Source: Chitinophagales bacterium
GTDB taxonomy: Bacteria > Bacteroidota > Bacteroidia > Chitinophagales > Chitinophagaceae
Reading direction: 5' to 3'
NCBI GenBank assembly: GCA_017303335.1
Contig: JAFLBK010000001.1
Location: forward strand, 1,369,001-1,433,000
DNA: 64,000 bases
The notes beneath the pieces were generated by a model. The model was not told where the DNA came from. It worked only from the letters and a program-made list of their open reading frames with translations, and made no database searches. Position numbers and translations under genes: made by a program. Shown piece after piece: positions 25,996-34,267 of the stretch (the first letter of the stretch is position 1; each line of letters starts with the position of its first letter).

Positions 25996-27342
25996 TCACG
26001 CAGCCTCCGCAACCCGGGGGCTGTTCTTTTTTTGTTGCCGGCCCTTGTCCTGTATCAGGAAAAGGGCGATGAGGTAGAAAGGCATACAGGGGATCTTGTA
26101 CCGAACCAGTGATCCGAAATTGGGGGTGGTGGCGCCTACAAAAAGCCCGAACAAGAGGGCGAACAAAACGCAGTAGAGTATGGTAGGATCCTTTCGGAGA
26201 TAATTGAATGATTTAAGTGGGCCTGTTCTGAATAGCACATACAGGGTAAAAAGCATGATGAACATACTTTCAAGGGAAGAGAGCAGGGTGGATACCTTCC
26301 GGGATTCCCAGATGAAAGGACGGTAGAAGGTGGCGATGATCGCCGCCGGGGCAAGTTTCAGCAGGCTGCCCAGGCTGCCATCGAATTCAACGCCTAGTGA
26401 AAAATTTGAATCCCCGCCTCCCGGCGCTTCCTGGTCGCGGAAACTGTTTCGTTTCTTACCCATCTGTTCGGTGATGCCTTCGGCCGCGTAACTGCCCAGT
26501 TCTTCCTGGAAACTGGCCATTACCCGCTGTCCCGCGATAATGCTTCCGGTAATCAGGACAAGACCCAGCGCCCATTTCACCAAACTGTTCCTGAGCAGGT
26601 TTACATTCTTCAGGATGAGGTACAGAACGAAGAAGGGTACATAGGAGATAAGTATATATACCTTCAGGATGGCCAGCAGGGAACCGAACAGGAACAGGAT
26701 GATGGTATTTTTGAGCAGGTCTTTCTTTTTGTAAAATGCTTCATACATGGCATAGGTGATCCAGCCGAGGGCGCTGATGCAGAGCGGGTCTTTCAGGATA
26801 CCCGAACTCCAGAACACAAAGGTGGGCAGGTACAGAATGGCGATGGCCAGTTGCTTATGCAGGTGCGGGTATTCCTCATAAAAAAAGCGATAGAGGCGCC
26901 ATACGCCCGAAAAAGCGATCATGCCAAAGAACAGGTTCGTGATCAGGTATTTTCCAAAACTCAGGAAGGAAACGATGGCCACCACGCGGGCAACCATATA
27001 GTTATTCTCCGCCCGGAAATAACCCTGGTTGAAGGGATTCCGGAGCAGGGTCTGATCAAATTCGGGCCCGGGCAGGTACAACCACTTAAAATGAGTGCCC
27101 GGATCCTTCAGGATCATGTGATAAATATTGGTTCCTTCGGTGTAGTAGAGATAGAGCGAATCGCCTTTCGAGATAAGGGCATTGAATATCGTGAAGGCAA
27201 GTACAGCCACCACCTTGATCCAGAATCCCTGCTTGTGGTAGAACTTCAGTACCGGGTCTTCAATCTTGTTTCGGCGGGCGCTGAACCAGAAGTAGAAAAG
27301 GGCAACATATACAGGGTATAGTATAAATTCAACAAATCCCAT
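25996..27342 (-). CDS. Polytopic membrane protein, possible Wzy-like polymerase (paralogue 2)
   Basis: 448 residues from the ATG at 27342, selected by alignment with the paralogue at 15847; a longer start at 27414 exists. About 10 membrane helices with a long polar loop near residues 260-320. Shared motifs: F-W-S-S-G-I-L-K, R-P-F-I-W-E-S-R-K, L-L-S-S-L-E-S and R-Y-K-I-P-C-M-P-F. Both copies lie on the reverse strand within + strand glycan genes. A polymerase or lipid-linked glycan ligase is the best guess; no named family recognised. Confidence 0.6.
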   Translation of the reverse strand: MGFVEFILYPVYVALFYFWFSARRNKIEDPVLKFYHKQGFWIKVVAVLAFTIFNALISKGDSLYLYYTEGTNIYHMILKDPGTHFKWLYLPGPEFDQTLLRNPFNQGYFRAENNYMVARVVAIVSFLSFGKYLITNLFFGMIAFSGVWRLYRFFYEEYPHLHKQLAIAILYLPTFVFWSSGILKDPLCISALGWITYAMYEAFYKKKDLLKNTIILFLFGSLLAILKVYILISYVPFFVLYLILKNVNLLRNSLVKWALGLVLITGSIIAGQRVMASFQEELGSYAAEGITEQMGKKRNSFRDQEAPGGGDSNFSLGVEFDGSLGSLLKLAPAAIIATFYRPFIWESRKVSTLLSSLESMFIMLFTLYVLFRTGPLKSFNYLRKDPTILYCVLFALLFGLFVGATTPNFGSLVRYKIPCMPFYLIALFLIQDKGRQQKKNSPRVAEAA

Positions 27343-27510
27343 TAACGCCGGTTCATGATTTAAAGGATGGACTTTTTCGGAGTATACCAGGTGGCCAGGA
27401 ATGCGCCGGATCAAATTTATCCCAAAAATTGAATTTGTCTTCTAATAATATGAAGTTATTTTTGAACGTTCCTACGGGGAACGCTATCCATTATTCATTC
27501 AAATAAACCA

Positions 27511-28695
27511 TTGGGCGCTCTACCTCCAAATAAAAAACTGGTCCGCATTACCACGGTGCCCATGGCGCTTCGCTACCTGCTCCCCGGCCAGATGCATTTC
27601 ATGTCGCAACAGGGTTTTGATGTTCTCATGATCAGCGCCGATGGAAAAGAACTGCCCGACGTGATCGCCAACGAACAATGCCCGCATATCATCGTGCCGA
27701 TGACCCGGAAGATCACACCGCTGCAGGACCTTCGTTGCCTGTTTAAGCTGATCCGCATCTTTCGCAAACAGCGTCCCGATATTGTGCACACACATACGCC
27801 CAAGGCAGGCTTGCTGGGCATGCTTGCCGCACGGATCTGCCGGGTACCGGTGCGGATACATACGGTAGCCGGTCTGCCGCTGATGGTGGAAACCGGTTTC
27901 AAGTACCGGTTGCTTACATTTATCGAAAAACTTACTTACGCCTCGGCTACGCAGGTATGGCCCAACAGCGCATCGCTGAAAGACTTCATCCGGCAGAAAA
28001 AACTCTGTGCGCCGGGCAAACTCGGAATGATCGGCCGGGGCTCTACTAACGGGATCAACATCAACCGTTTCAACCCGGAACAGCTGAACCCCGGTATCAT
28101 CGACGAAATAAAATCACAGCTACGGTACGATACAAACCTTACATACCTGCTTTGCATCGGCAGGCTGGTGGCTGATAAGGGAATTGTAGAGCTGGTAAAT
28201 GTATTTGTCCGGCTGCAGGAGCATGATCCATCGCTCAGGCTCGTGCTGGTTGGCAGTTTTGAACCTTCCCTCGATCCGTTGCCTCCCTCCATCACGCAAA
28301 CGATCGAAACGAATCCCGCGATCATTCACATCAACTGGTCGGATAAGGTGGAATATTTCATGAGCCTGGCGGATTATTTTGTGTTTCCATCCCATCGGGA
28401 AGGATTCCCGAATGTGCTGTTGCAGGCCGGGGCGATGGGGGTGCCTGTCATCTGCAGCCAGATCACGGGTAATATTGATATTGTGTCCAACAATGAAACC
28501 GGGCTGATCTTCGACAAGGGTAATGAACAGCAATTTCAGAACATGCTGCACTATGCCATTCTCCATCCGCAGCACATGCACACCATGGCGCAAAAACTGC
28601 AGCGGGTCGTGCAAACGGATTATCGCCAGGAAAATATCTGGCAAAGCCTGCTGGCTGCATACAAATCATTGGTAAATTCGACGATCAAAAAATAA
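27511..28695 (+). CDS. Glycosyltransferase, GT4 family (TTG start)
   Basis: 394 residues. A TTG at 27511 is used as start because the family N-terminus (K-L-V-R-I-T-T-V-P-M-A-L) follows; the first ATG in frame, at 27562, would cut into it. Motifs: H-T-H-T-P-K-A-G-L-L-G-M near residue 95, Y-L-L-C-I-G-R-L-V-A-D-K-G near 217 and F-P-S-H-R-E-G-F-P-N-V-L-L-Q-A (E-x7-E with the second Glu replaced by Gln) near 295. The pattern is that of GT4 enzymes next to PglC/PglD-type genes, such as PglA. The PglD-like gene follows at once. Confidence 0.85.
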   Translation: MGALPPNKKLVRITTVPMALRYLLPGQMHFMSQQGFDVLMISADGKELPDVIANEQCPHIIVPMTRKITPLQDLRCLFKLIRIFRKQRPDIVHTHTPKAGLLGMLAARICRVPVRIHTVAGLPLMVETGFKYRLLTFIEKLTYASATQVWPNSASLKDFIRQKKLCAPGKLGMIGRGSTNGININRFNPEQLNPGIIDEIKSQLRYDTNLTYLLCIGRLVADKGIVELVNVFVRLQEHDPSLRLVLVGSFEPSLDPLPPSITQTIETNPAIIHINWSDKVEYFMSLADYFVFPSHREGFPNVLLQAGAMGVPVICSQITGNIDIVSNNETGLIFDKGNEQQFQNMLHYAILHPQHMHTMAQKLQRVVQTDYRQENIWQSLLAAYKSLVNSTIKK

Positions 28696-28697
28696 CC

Positions 28698-29309
28698 ATG
28701 ATACTGATAGGTTACTCCGGGCATGCGTTTGTAGTGTATGGGATCCTGCGATCCGCGGGTATCGCTGTTACGGGTTATTGCGACCGGGAAGCGAAGCAGC
28801 AGAATCCTTTTGAGTTGCCCTACTTCGGAACCGAGCTTTCCGAAAAAGGGATGCAGGCCATCCGGGATCATGGTTTCTTCATTGCCGTTGGCGACAACGG
28901 TATCCGGAAAAAAATATACGACCAGCTGGCTTCTCAAAACCTGCAACCGGTCAATGCGATTCATGCGTCCGCGGTTGTTGATCCTTCCGCCGTCGTGGCG
29001 AAGCAGGGGGTTATGATCGCCGCACAGGCAACCGTCAACCCGCTGGCCCGGATCGGCACCGGGGCTATTTGCAATACCGGCTGTATCATCGAACACGAAT
29101 GTGTGGTGGGAGCTTTTGCCCATATCGGCCCGGGCGCCGTATTGTGTGGTAATGTGCAGGTGGGTGATGGAAGCTTTGTGGGTGCCAACGCGGTGGTACG
29201 CCAGGGTATCCGTATCGGCCGCAACGCGATGATCGGCGCGGGCGCCGTGGTGGTGAAGGATGTACCCGATGGAACGACCGTGGTGGGCGTGCCGGCACGC
29301 CAGCAATGA
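28698..29309 (+). CDS. PglD/NeuD-family sugar acetyltransferase
   Basis: 203 residues: an N-terminal Rossmann-like domain (residues 1-80, G-Y-S-G-H-A replaces the usual G-x-G-G-H-A), then left-handed beta-helix repeats with the catalytic-type His in C-I-I-E-H-E-C near residue 132, and a C-terminal V-P-A-R-Q cap. PglD acetylates the 4-amino group of UDP-amino-sugars in bacillosamine synthesis; NeuD O-acetylates sialic acid. Position between a GT4 gene and an SDR gene, with a PLP aminotransferase and a PglC-like transferase at 35.8-37.7 kb, favours the PglD role. Confidence 0.85.
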   Translation: MILIGYSGHAFVVYGILRSAGIAVTGYCDREAKQQNPFELPYFGTELSEKGMQAIRDHGFFIAVGDNGIRKKIYDQLASQNLQPVNAIHASAVVDPSAVVAKQGVMIAAQATVNPLARIGTGAICNTGCIIEHECVVGAFAHIGPGAVLCGNVQVGDGSFVGANAVVRQGIRIGRNAMIGAGAVVVKDVPDGTTVVGVPARQQ

Positions 29310-29372
29310 AGGATCATTACTACATCAAACATCAAACTTCAAACTCTAAACCCGAAACCTCAACCTCAAACC
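29310..29372. repeat. Short degenerate tandem repeat (TCAAAC-type)
   Basis: The gap holds a run of roughly 6-8 base units on the pattern A-T/C-C-A-A-A-C (for example CATCAAACATCAAAC), directly upstream of a -7 element. It looks like slippage-prone simple sequence, not an operator. Confidence 0.5.
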
Positions 29373-29373
29373 G

Positions 29374-29381
29374 CTATCTTT
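29374..29381 (+). promoter_or_regulatory. -7 promoter element
   Basis: TATCTTTG is an exact TAnnTTTG match 21 bases before the ATG of the SDR gene at 29403. It follows the short tandem repeat, whose length could alter spacing to upstream elements. Confidence 0.6.
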
Positions 29382-29402
29382 GCAACGCAAAATCAAATAC
29401 AC

Positions 29403-30374
29403 ATGAAAGTTTTAGTTACAGGAGGAGCCGGCTATATCGGTTCCGTATTGGTTCGCCAGTTATTGAACAAAGGTCACCAGGTACGCGCCATCGATTCACT
29501 GAAATTTGGTGGCGACGCGTTATACGATGTTATGCTCCATCCCAATTTTGAGTTCATGAAAGGAGATATCCGCAACGCGGAAGATGTTGACAGGGCACTG
29601 AAAGGCATGGAGGCGGTAGCGCACCTTGCTGCCATCGTGGGCGACCCGGCCTGTAAGAAATTCAGCGAAGAGGCCAACCAAACAAACTGGGACGGCGCCG
29701 TGCTCCTGTTCAACAAAGCGGAAGCCGCCGGCATCAAACGCTTTGTATTCGCCAGCACCTGCAGCAATTACGGCAAGATGCCCGACCCCGATTCGTTTGT
29801 AGTGGAAACATCCGAGCTCAACCCGGTTTCCTTGTATGCCGAGTTGAAAGTAAAATTCGAAAAATACCTGCTTGAAGAAAAAAAGAACAGCCCGATGTGC
29901 GCCACGGCGCTTCGCTTCAGCACGGTGTATGGCTTTTCGCCCCGCATCCGCTTCGATCTTACCGTCAATGAATTCACCCGCAACGCGGCCGTGCACGGCG
30001 AACAGGAGATCTGGGGCCAGCAGTTCTGGCGCCCCTATTGCCACGTGGACGACCTGGCCCGCTCCGTGGTATTGGTGCTGGAAAGTCCGGTAGAGAAAGT
30101 AAAGGCGAATGTGTTCAACGTTGGAAGTACCGAAGAGAACTATACCAAGGGAATGATCATTAAAGAGGTATGCAACGTGGTGCCGGATGTGAAAGTGATC
30201 TATGTCGACAGCAGTGAAGACCCCCGCGACTACCGGGTGAATTTCGACAAGATCAAAAATGAACTCGGCTTTACCATCACCAAGAAAGTACCCGATGGCG
30301 TGAAGGAAATATATACGCTTCTTAAAACAGGTGTTGTAACCGATTCCTTCTCACAGAAGTTCAGGAACATCTGA
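29403..30374 (+). CDS. NAD-dependent epimerase/dehydratase (SDR)
   Basis: 323 residues. N-terminal V-T-G-G-A-G-Y-I-G-S is the NAD-binding motif; F-A-S-T-C-S-N-Y-G near residue 118 and Y-A-E-L-K near 142 give the catalytic Ser/Thr and YxxxK. R-F-S-T-V-Y-G follows. Sequence is close to the GalE/RfbB-like proteins typical of nucleotide-sugar loci. It has its own promoter and is followed by a strong terminator, so it is a monocistronic unit at the end of the first glycan block. Confidence 0.85.
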   Translation: MKVLVTGGAGYIGSVLVRQLLNKGHQVRAIDSLKFGGDALYDVMLHPNFEFMKGDIRNAEDVDRALKGMEAVAHLAAIVGDPACKKFSEEANQTNWDGAVLLFNKAEAAGIKRFVFASTCSNYGKMPDPDSFVVETSELNPVSLYAELKVKFEKYLLEEKKNSPMCATALRFSTVYGFSPRIRFDLTVNEFTRNAAVHGEQEIWGQQFWRPYCHVDDLARSVVLVLESPVEKVKANVFNVGSTEENYTKGMIIKEVCNVVPDVKVIYVDSSEDPRDYRVNFDKIKNELGFTITKKVPDGVKEIYTLLKTGVVTDSFSQKFRNI

Positions 30375-30398
30375 GTTCGGCCGGTGAAAAATATTCAC

Positions 30399-30421
30399 AG
30401 GAGGCCATGGCCTCCTTTTTC
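30399..30421 (+). terminator. Rho-independent terminator after SDR gene
   Basis: A perfect 8 bp stem (AGGAGGCC and GGCCTCCT, 2-base loop) followed by a T-run. It separates the polysaccharide genes from the potassium-response module. Confidence 0.8.
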
Positions 30422-30480
30422 TTTATAAAATCTTTATGCGGCGCGAGGAGTTTTTTATACCGTACTTATAAACGGCCCGC

Positions 30481-30488
30481 TACCTTTG
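30481..30488 (+). promoter_or_regulatory. -7 promoter element of the potassium module
   Basis: TACCTTTG is an exact match to the Bacteroidota -7 consensus, 18 bases before the ATG at 30507. It probably drives the kinase, regulator, Kup transporter and outer-membrane protein as one transcript, since gaps between these genes are small or negative. Confidence 0.6.
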
Positions 30489-30506
30489 TGTAACAGAAAG
30501 CCGCTT

Positions 30507-31586
30507 ATGGCATCACTCACACACCGCATCAGTAAACCGAAACAATATGTATACAGCTTATTGCTGTTGCTCCTTACTGCATCGGCCTGTTATTTCCTTA
30601 CCTCCTACGTCAACTACCGGGTAGTTGCTTTCCTGCTGTTGCTCGTGGTATCTGTATCGGCCGTGTTGTTCGATATATTGCCGGTACTGGTAACCGCGAT
30701 CCTGAGCGCCCTCTGCTGGAACTTTTTTTTCATTCCCCCACATTTCACGTTTCGCATTGAAAAAACGGAGGACCTGATCTTATTTCTCATGTACTTTCTC
30801 ATCGCATTGGTAAACGCAGTGCTCACGTCCCGGATCAGGAACGTGCAGAAGGAATCGCTGGCCAGGGAGGAAAAAGCGAATACGATCAAACTCTATAATA
30901 CGCTGCTCAACTCACTCTCACATGAGTTGCGCACACCGATAGCCACGATTGTCGGCGCCACGGATAACCTGAAAAATTTCAATGGAAAACTTACCGAGCC
31001 GAACCGCTATGAACTTATTGACGAAATCGCCAAAGCGTCGTTCCGGCTGAACCAGCAGGTCGAGAACCTGCTCAATATGTCGCGGTTGGAATCGGGTTTT
31101 ATTCAACCCAAAAAAGACTGGTGCGATGTGACGGAGATGATCTATGAAACCGTGGCAAGGGTAGAAGAGAACGCGGAGGGTAAGCGGGTGAATATCCAGG
31201 TGGATCCATCGATCCCGCTTTTTAAGATCGACAGGGGAATGACGGAACAGGCGCTGTATAATTTGCTGTACAATGCCTGCCTGTATACGGGCGACCCGGC
31301 CCGGATCAGTGTAAGCGCCCGTTGTTATGCCGACGTGCTGGAAATAAGGGTGGAAGACAATGGCCCTGGTTTTCCGGAGGCCGAAACAGGCCTGGTGTTC
31401 GATAAATTCTACCGATTGAAGAACAGCAAGCCGGGAGGAACAGGCCTGGGTTTGTCGATCGTTAAAGGTTTTGTGGAAGCGCAGCAGGGAACCGTTGATT
31501 TGCAAAACCGGGATACAGGCGGGTCTGTGTTCACGATATGTATTCCCGGGGAAACCTCCTATTTAAGCAACCTGAAAAATGAATAA
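30507..31586 (+). CDS. KdpD-like sensor histidine kinase lacking the N-terminal Kdp sensor domains
   Basis: 359 residues from the ATG at 30507. Four hydrophobic helices (about residues 15-110) make a DUF4118-type KdpD membrane domain; the HisKA box S-H-E-L-R-T-P has the phospho-acceptor at about His139; HATPase_c motifs follow (N-A-C-L-Y, D-N-G-P-G-F, G-G-T-G-L-G-L-S-I-V). Full KdpD is about 900 residues with N-terminal KdpD and Usp domains, both absent here. It likely senses K+ or osmotic state and phosphorylates the KdpE-like protein, whose gene overlaps by 8 bases. Confidence 0.88.
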   Translation: MASLTHRISKPKQYVYSLLLLLLTASACYFLTSYVNYRVVAFLLLLVVSVSAVLFDILPVLVTAILSALCWNFFFIPPHFTFRIEKTEDLILFLMYFLIALVNAVLTSRIRNVQKESLAREEKANTIKLYNTLLNSLSHELRTPIATIVGATDNLKNFNGKLTEPNRYELIDEIAKASFRLNQQVENLLNMSRLESGFIQPKKDWCDVTEMIYETVARVEENAEGKRVNIQVDPSIPLFKIDRGMTEQALYNLLYNACLYTGDPARISVSARCYADVLEIRVEDNGPGFPEAETGLVFDKFYRLKNSKPGGTGLGLSIVKGFVEAQQGTVDLQNRDTGGSVFTICIPGETSYLSNLKNE

Positions 31587-32262
31587 CGCAAGCATCCTGG
31601 TCATCGATGATGAGGCGCAGATCCGGAAACTGCTGCGGATCACGCTGGAGAGCAACGACTATAAAGTGACACTGGCCTCTTCTGCCCGGGAGGGTAAAGT
31701 ACTGGCGGCTTCGCATCCACCCGAACTCATCCTGCTCGACCTGGGCTTACCCGATGAAAGCGGCCATGCGGTGCTGAAAGAGCTCAGGGAGTGGTATACC
31801 AAACCTATTATTATTCTTTCGGTGCAAAGCGGGGAAGCGGATATTGTAAACGCGTTGGACAACGGCGCCAATGACTACCTCGTAAAACCATTTCGTACCG
31901 GTGAGTTGCTGGCGAGGATACGGTCGGCGCTCCGGGGTATTGCGCATGAGGAAGCTGATACCACGATCGATTGCGGAAACCTGCAGATCGACCTGGCCAT
32001 GCGTACGGTAAAAGGAAACGATGAAAGCGTGAAACTCACCGGTACCGAATATGCGTTGCTGGCTTTGTTCGCCCGCAATGAAGGGAAAGTGCTTACGCAT
32101 CATTACCTGTTGAAAGAAGTATGGGGGCCGGGATACCTCAACCAGTCGCAATACCTGCGTGTATTCATTGCGCAATTACGAAAAAAGATAGAAGATGATC
32201 CGAACCGCCCGGTGCATATCGTCACCGAATCGGGCGTGGGCTACCGTTTTGTAGCCACCTAG
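31579..32262 (+). CDS. kdpE: KdpE-like response regulator
   Basis: 227 residues. Receiver domain with acidic D-D-E at residues 10-12, phospho-acceptor Asp in L-I-L-L-D-L-G-L-P near residue 53, and Lys in Y-L-V-K-P-F near 103. The C-terminal winged helix (residues 130-225) has the V-W-G-P-G-Y and V-G-Y-R-F OmpR/PhoB signatures. It overlaps the kinase gene by 8 bases, so the pair is translationally coupled. No KdpFABC genes are present here; the linked transporter gene is kup. Confidence 0.9.
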   Translation: MNNASILVIDDEAQIRKLLRITLESNDYKVTLASSAREGKVLAASHPPELILLDLGLPDESGHAVLKELREWYTKPIIILSVQSGEADIVNALDNGANDYLVKPFRTGELLARIRSALRGIAHEEADTTIDCGNLQIDLAMRTVKGNDESVKLTGTEYALLALFARNEGKVLTHHYLLKEVWGPGYLNQSQYLRVFIAQLRKKIEDDPNRPVHIVTESGVGYRFVAT

Positions 32263-32290
32263 TTTTCACTGCACCTGTAAAATCCTTGTC

Positions 32291-34267
32291 ATGATTTCAA
32301 ATGCAAAAAATTTGAACAGGGTGACTATTGCCTCCCTGTTGGTAGCCCTGGGTATTATTTACGGAGATATCGGCACCAGTCCGCTCTATGTGCTGAAGGC
32401 CGTCATCGGTGAACGGCGGATCGACGAAACACTGGTATACGGCGGTGTGTCGCTGATCTTCTGGACCCTCGTGTTTCAAACCACGATCAAATACATCATA
32501 CTCACGATCCGGGCCGATAACCAGGGTGAAGGCGGCGTGTTTTCTTTGTATGCCCTGGTGCGCAGGTATGGCAAATGGTTGGCGATCCCCACGATACTGG
32601 GCGCTACCACCTTGCTCGCTGACGGTATCATCACACCCCCCATCTCGGTTGCTTCGGCCATTGAAGGATTGAATTCGGTGAAAGGCCTGGAGCATATCAT
32701 TGTTCCGGGTAATAACCTCAGCATCGGCATCGTCATTGCCATCATCTCGGCCTTGTTCTTCTTTCAGCGTTTCGGCACCCAGGTGGTGGGCAGTTCTTTC
32801 GGCCCCATCATGGCCATCTGGTTTGTGATGCTGTTCGCCGTGGGCGCTGCGCAGATAGCGCATTACCCGGATGTACTCAAAGCGATCAGTCCGCATTATG
32901 GATACAACCTGCTGGTTCATTACCCGCACGGGTTCTGGCTGCTGGGCGCTGTATTCTTATGTACCACGGGCGCCGAAGCGCTGTACAGCGACCTGGGGCA
33001 TTGCGGTATCAAAAACATACGCATTACCTGGGTATTCGTGAAACTGAGCCTGGTGACCAATTACATCGGGCAGGCCGCCTGGGTCATGCACCAGGACCGG
33101 GCCTACCTGCAGGGCGTCAATCCTTTTTTCGAAATGATGCCGCACTGGTTTTTGCTTCCCAGTATTCTCATCGCTACCGCGGCCACCATCATTGCCTCGC
33201 AGGCCCTGATCAGCGGATCGTACACACTCATCAGCGAAGCGATGAACCTGAACTTCTGGCCACGGGTTACCGTCCGGCAGCCCAGCGATATCAAAGGACA
33301 GATCTATATCCCGAGTGTGAATACCATTCTGTGGCTTGGTTGTGTGCTGATGATCCTCTATTTCCGCAACTCATCCCACATGGAGGCGGCCTATGGCTTC
33401 TCCATCACCATCGCCATGATGATGACCACCATCCTGCTTAATTATTATTTATTGTTCCGCCTGAAGTGGAGCCAGTGGGCCGTAGCGATCGTCATTGGCC
33501 TGTTCGTGGTCATCGAAACCTCGTTCTTCATCGCCAACGTGGCCAAGATCAGGGAACGCTGGATGTTCCTGTTCTTTGAGCTGTTCATCTTCATGACGAT
33601 GTACACCTGGTACTATGCCCGCAAGATCAACAACAGGCTGGTGAAGTTTACCGACCTGGGCCGGTACACACCGCAGCTGATCGAACTGAGCGGCGACGAT
33701 TCGATCCCGAAATTCTCCACGCATCTTATTTACCTCAGTAAGGCCAACAGCCGCAACCAGGTGGAGGAAAAGATCATCCGTTCGATCCTTTCCAAAAAGC
33801 CCAAACGGGCCGATGTGTATTGGTTTGTGCATATCGACCGTACCGAAGAGCCGTATACCATGAGTTACGATGTGTCGGAGCTGGTAGACGACAAAGTGAT
33901 CAAGGTTACCATTCACCTGGGCTTCCGCATTCAGCCCAAGACGGAACTCTATTTCAAAAAGATCGTGATGGAACTGGTGGCGAATAAAGAACTGAACCTG
34001 CACATACGGCCTGATGGATCCACGAAGTACAACGCTGAACCCGATTTCAAATTCGTGGTGATCGAAAAATTCCTTTCCGTGGAAAACGAGTTCTCGCTCA
34101 GCGAAGGATTGATGCTGCAGGCCTATTTCAGGCTGAAGGACCTTGGACAAAGTGATGAGAAGGCGTTCGGGCTGGATAAAAGCGATGTGGTCGTGGAGCA
34201 TACCCCACTGGTCTACCAGCCTGCGCAGCCCATTGAATTAAAACGAAACACCAATACCATTTTATGA
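32291..34267 (+). CDS. kup: Kup-type low-affinity K+ transporter
   Basis: 658 residues. The N-terminus has the Kup signature G-I-I-Y-G-D-I-G-T-S-P-L-Y (residues 22-34), twelve hydrophobic helices to about residue 450, and a cytoplasmic C-terminal domain of about 200 residues. Kup imports K+ with protons. The next gene starts within its stop codon (ATGA). Pairing of kup with a KdpDE-type two-component system instead of kdpFABC is notable and suggests that this system controls Kup. Confidence 0.93.
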   Translation: MISNAKNLNRVTIASLLVALGIIYGDIGTSPLYVLKAVIGERRIDETLVYGGVSLIFWTLVFQTTIKYIILTIRADNQGEGGVFSLYALVRRYGKWLAIPTILGATTLLADGIITPPISVASAIEGLNSVKGLEHIIVPGNNLSIGIVIAIISALFFFQRFGTQVVGSSFGPIMAIWFVMLFAVGAAQIAHYPDVLKAISPHYGYNLLVHYPHGFWLLGAVFLCTTGAEALYSDLGHCGIKNIRITWVFVKLSLVTNYIGQAAWVMHQDRAYLQGVNPFFEMMPHWFLLPSILIATAATIIASQALISGSYTLISEAMNLNFWPRVTVRQPSDIKGQIYIPSVNTILWLGCVLMILYFRNSSHMEAAYGFSITIAMMMTTILLNYYLLFRLKWSQWAVAIVIGLFVVIETSFFIANVAKIRERWMFLFFELFIFMTMYTWYYARKINNRLVKFTDLGRYTPQLIELSGDDSIPKFSTHLIYLSKANSRNQVEEKIIRSILSKKPKRADVYWFVHIDRTEEPYTMSYDVSELVDDKVIKVTIHLGFRIQPKTELYFKKIVMELVANKELNLHIRPDGSTKYNAEPDFKFVVIEKFLSVENEFSLSEGLMLQAYFRLKDLGQSDEKAFGLDKSDVVVEHTPLVYQPAQPIELKRNTNTIL

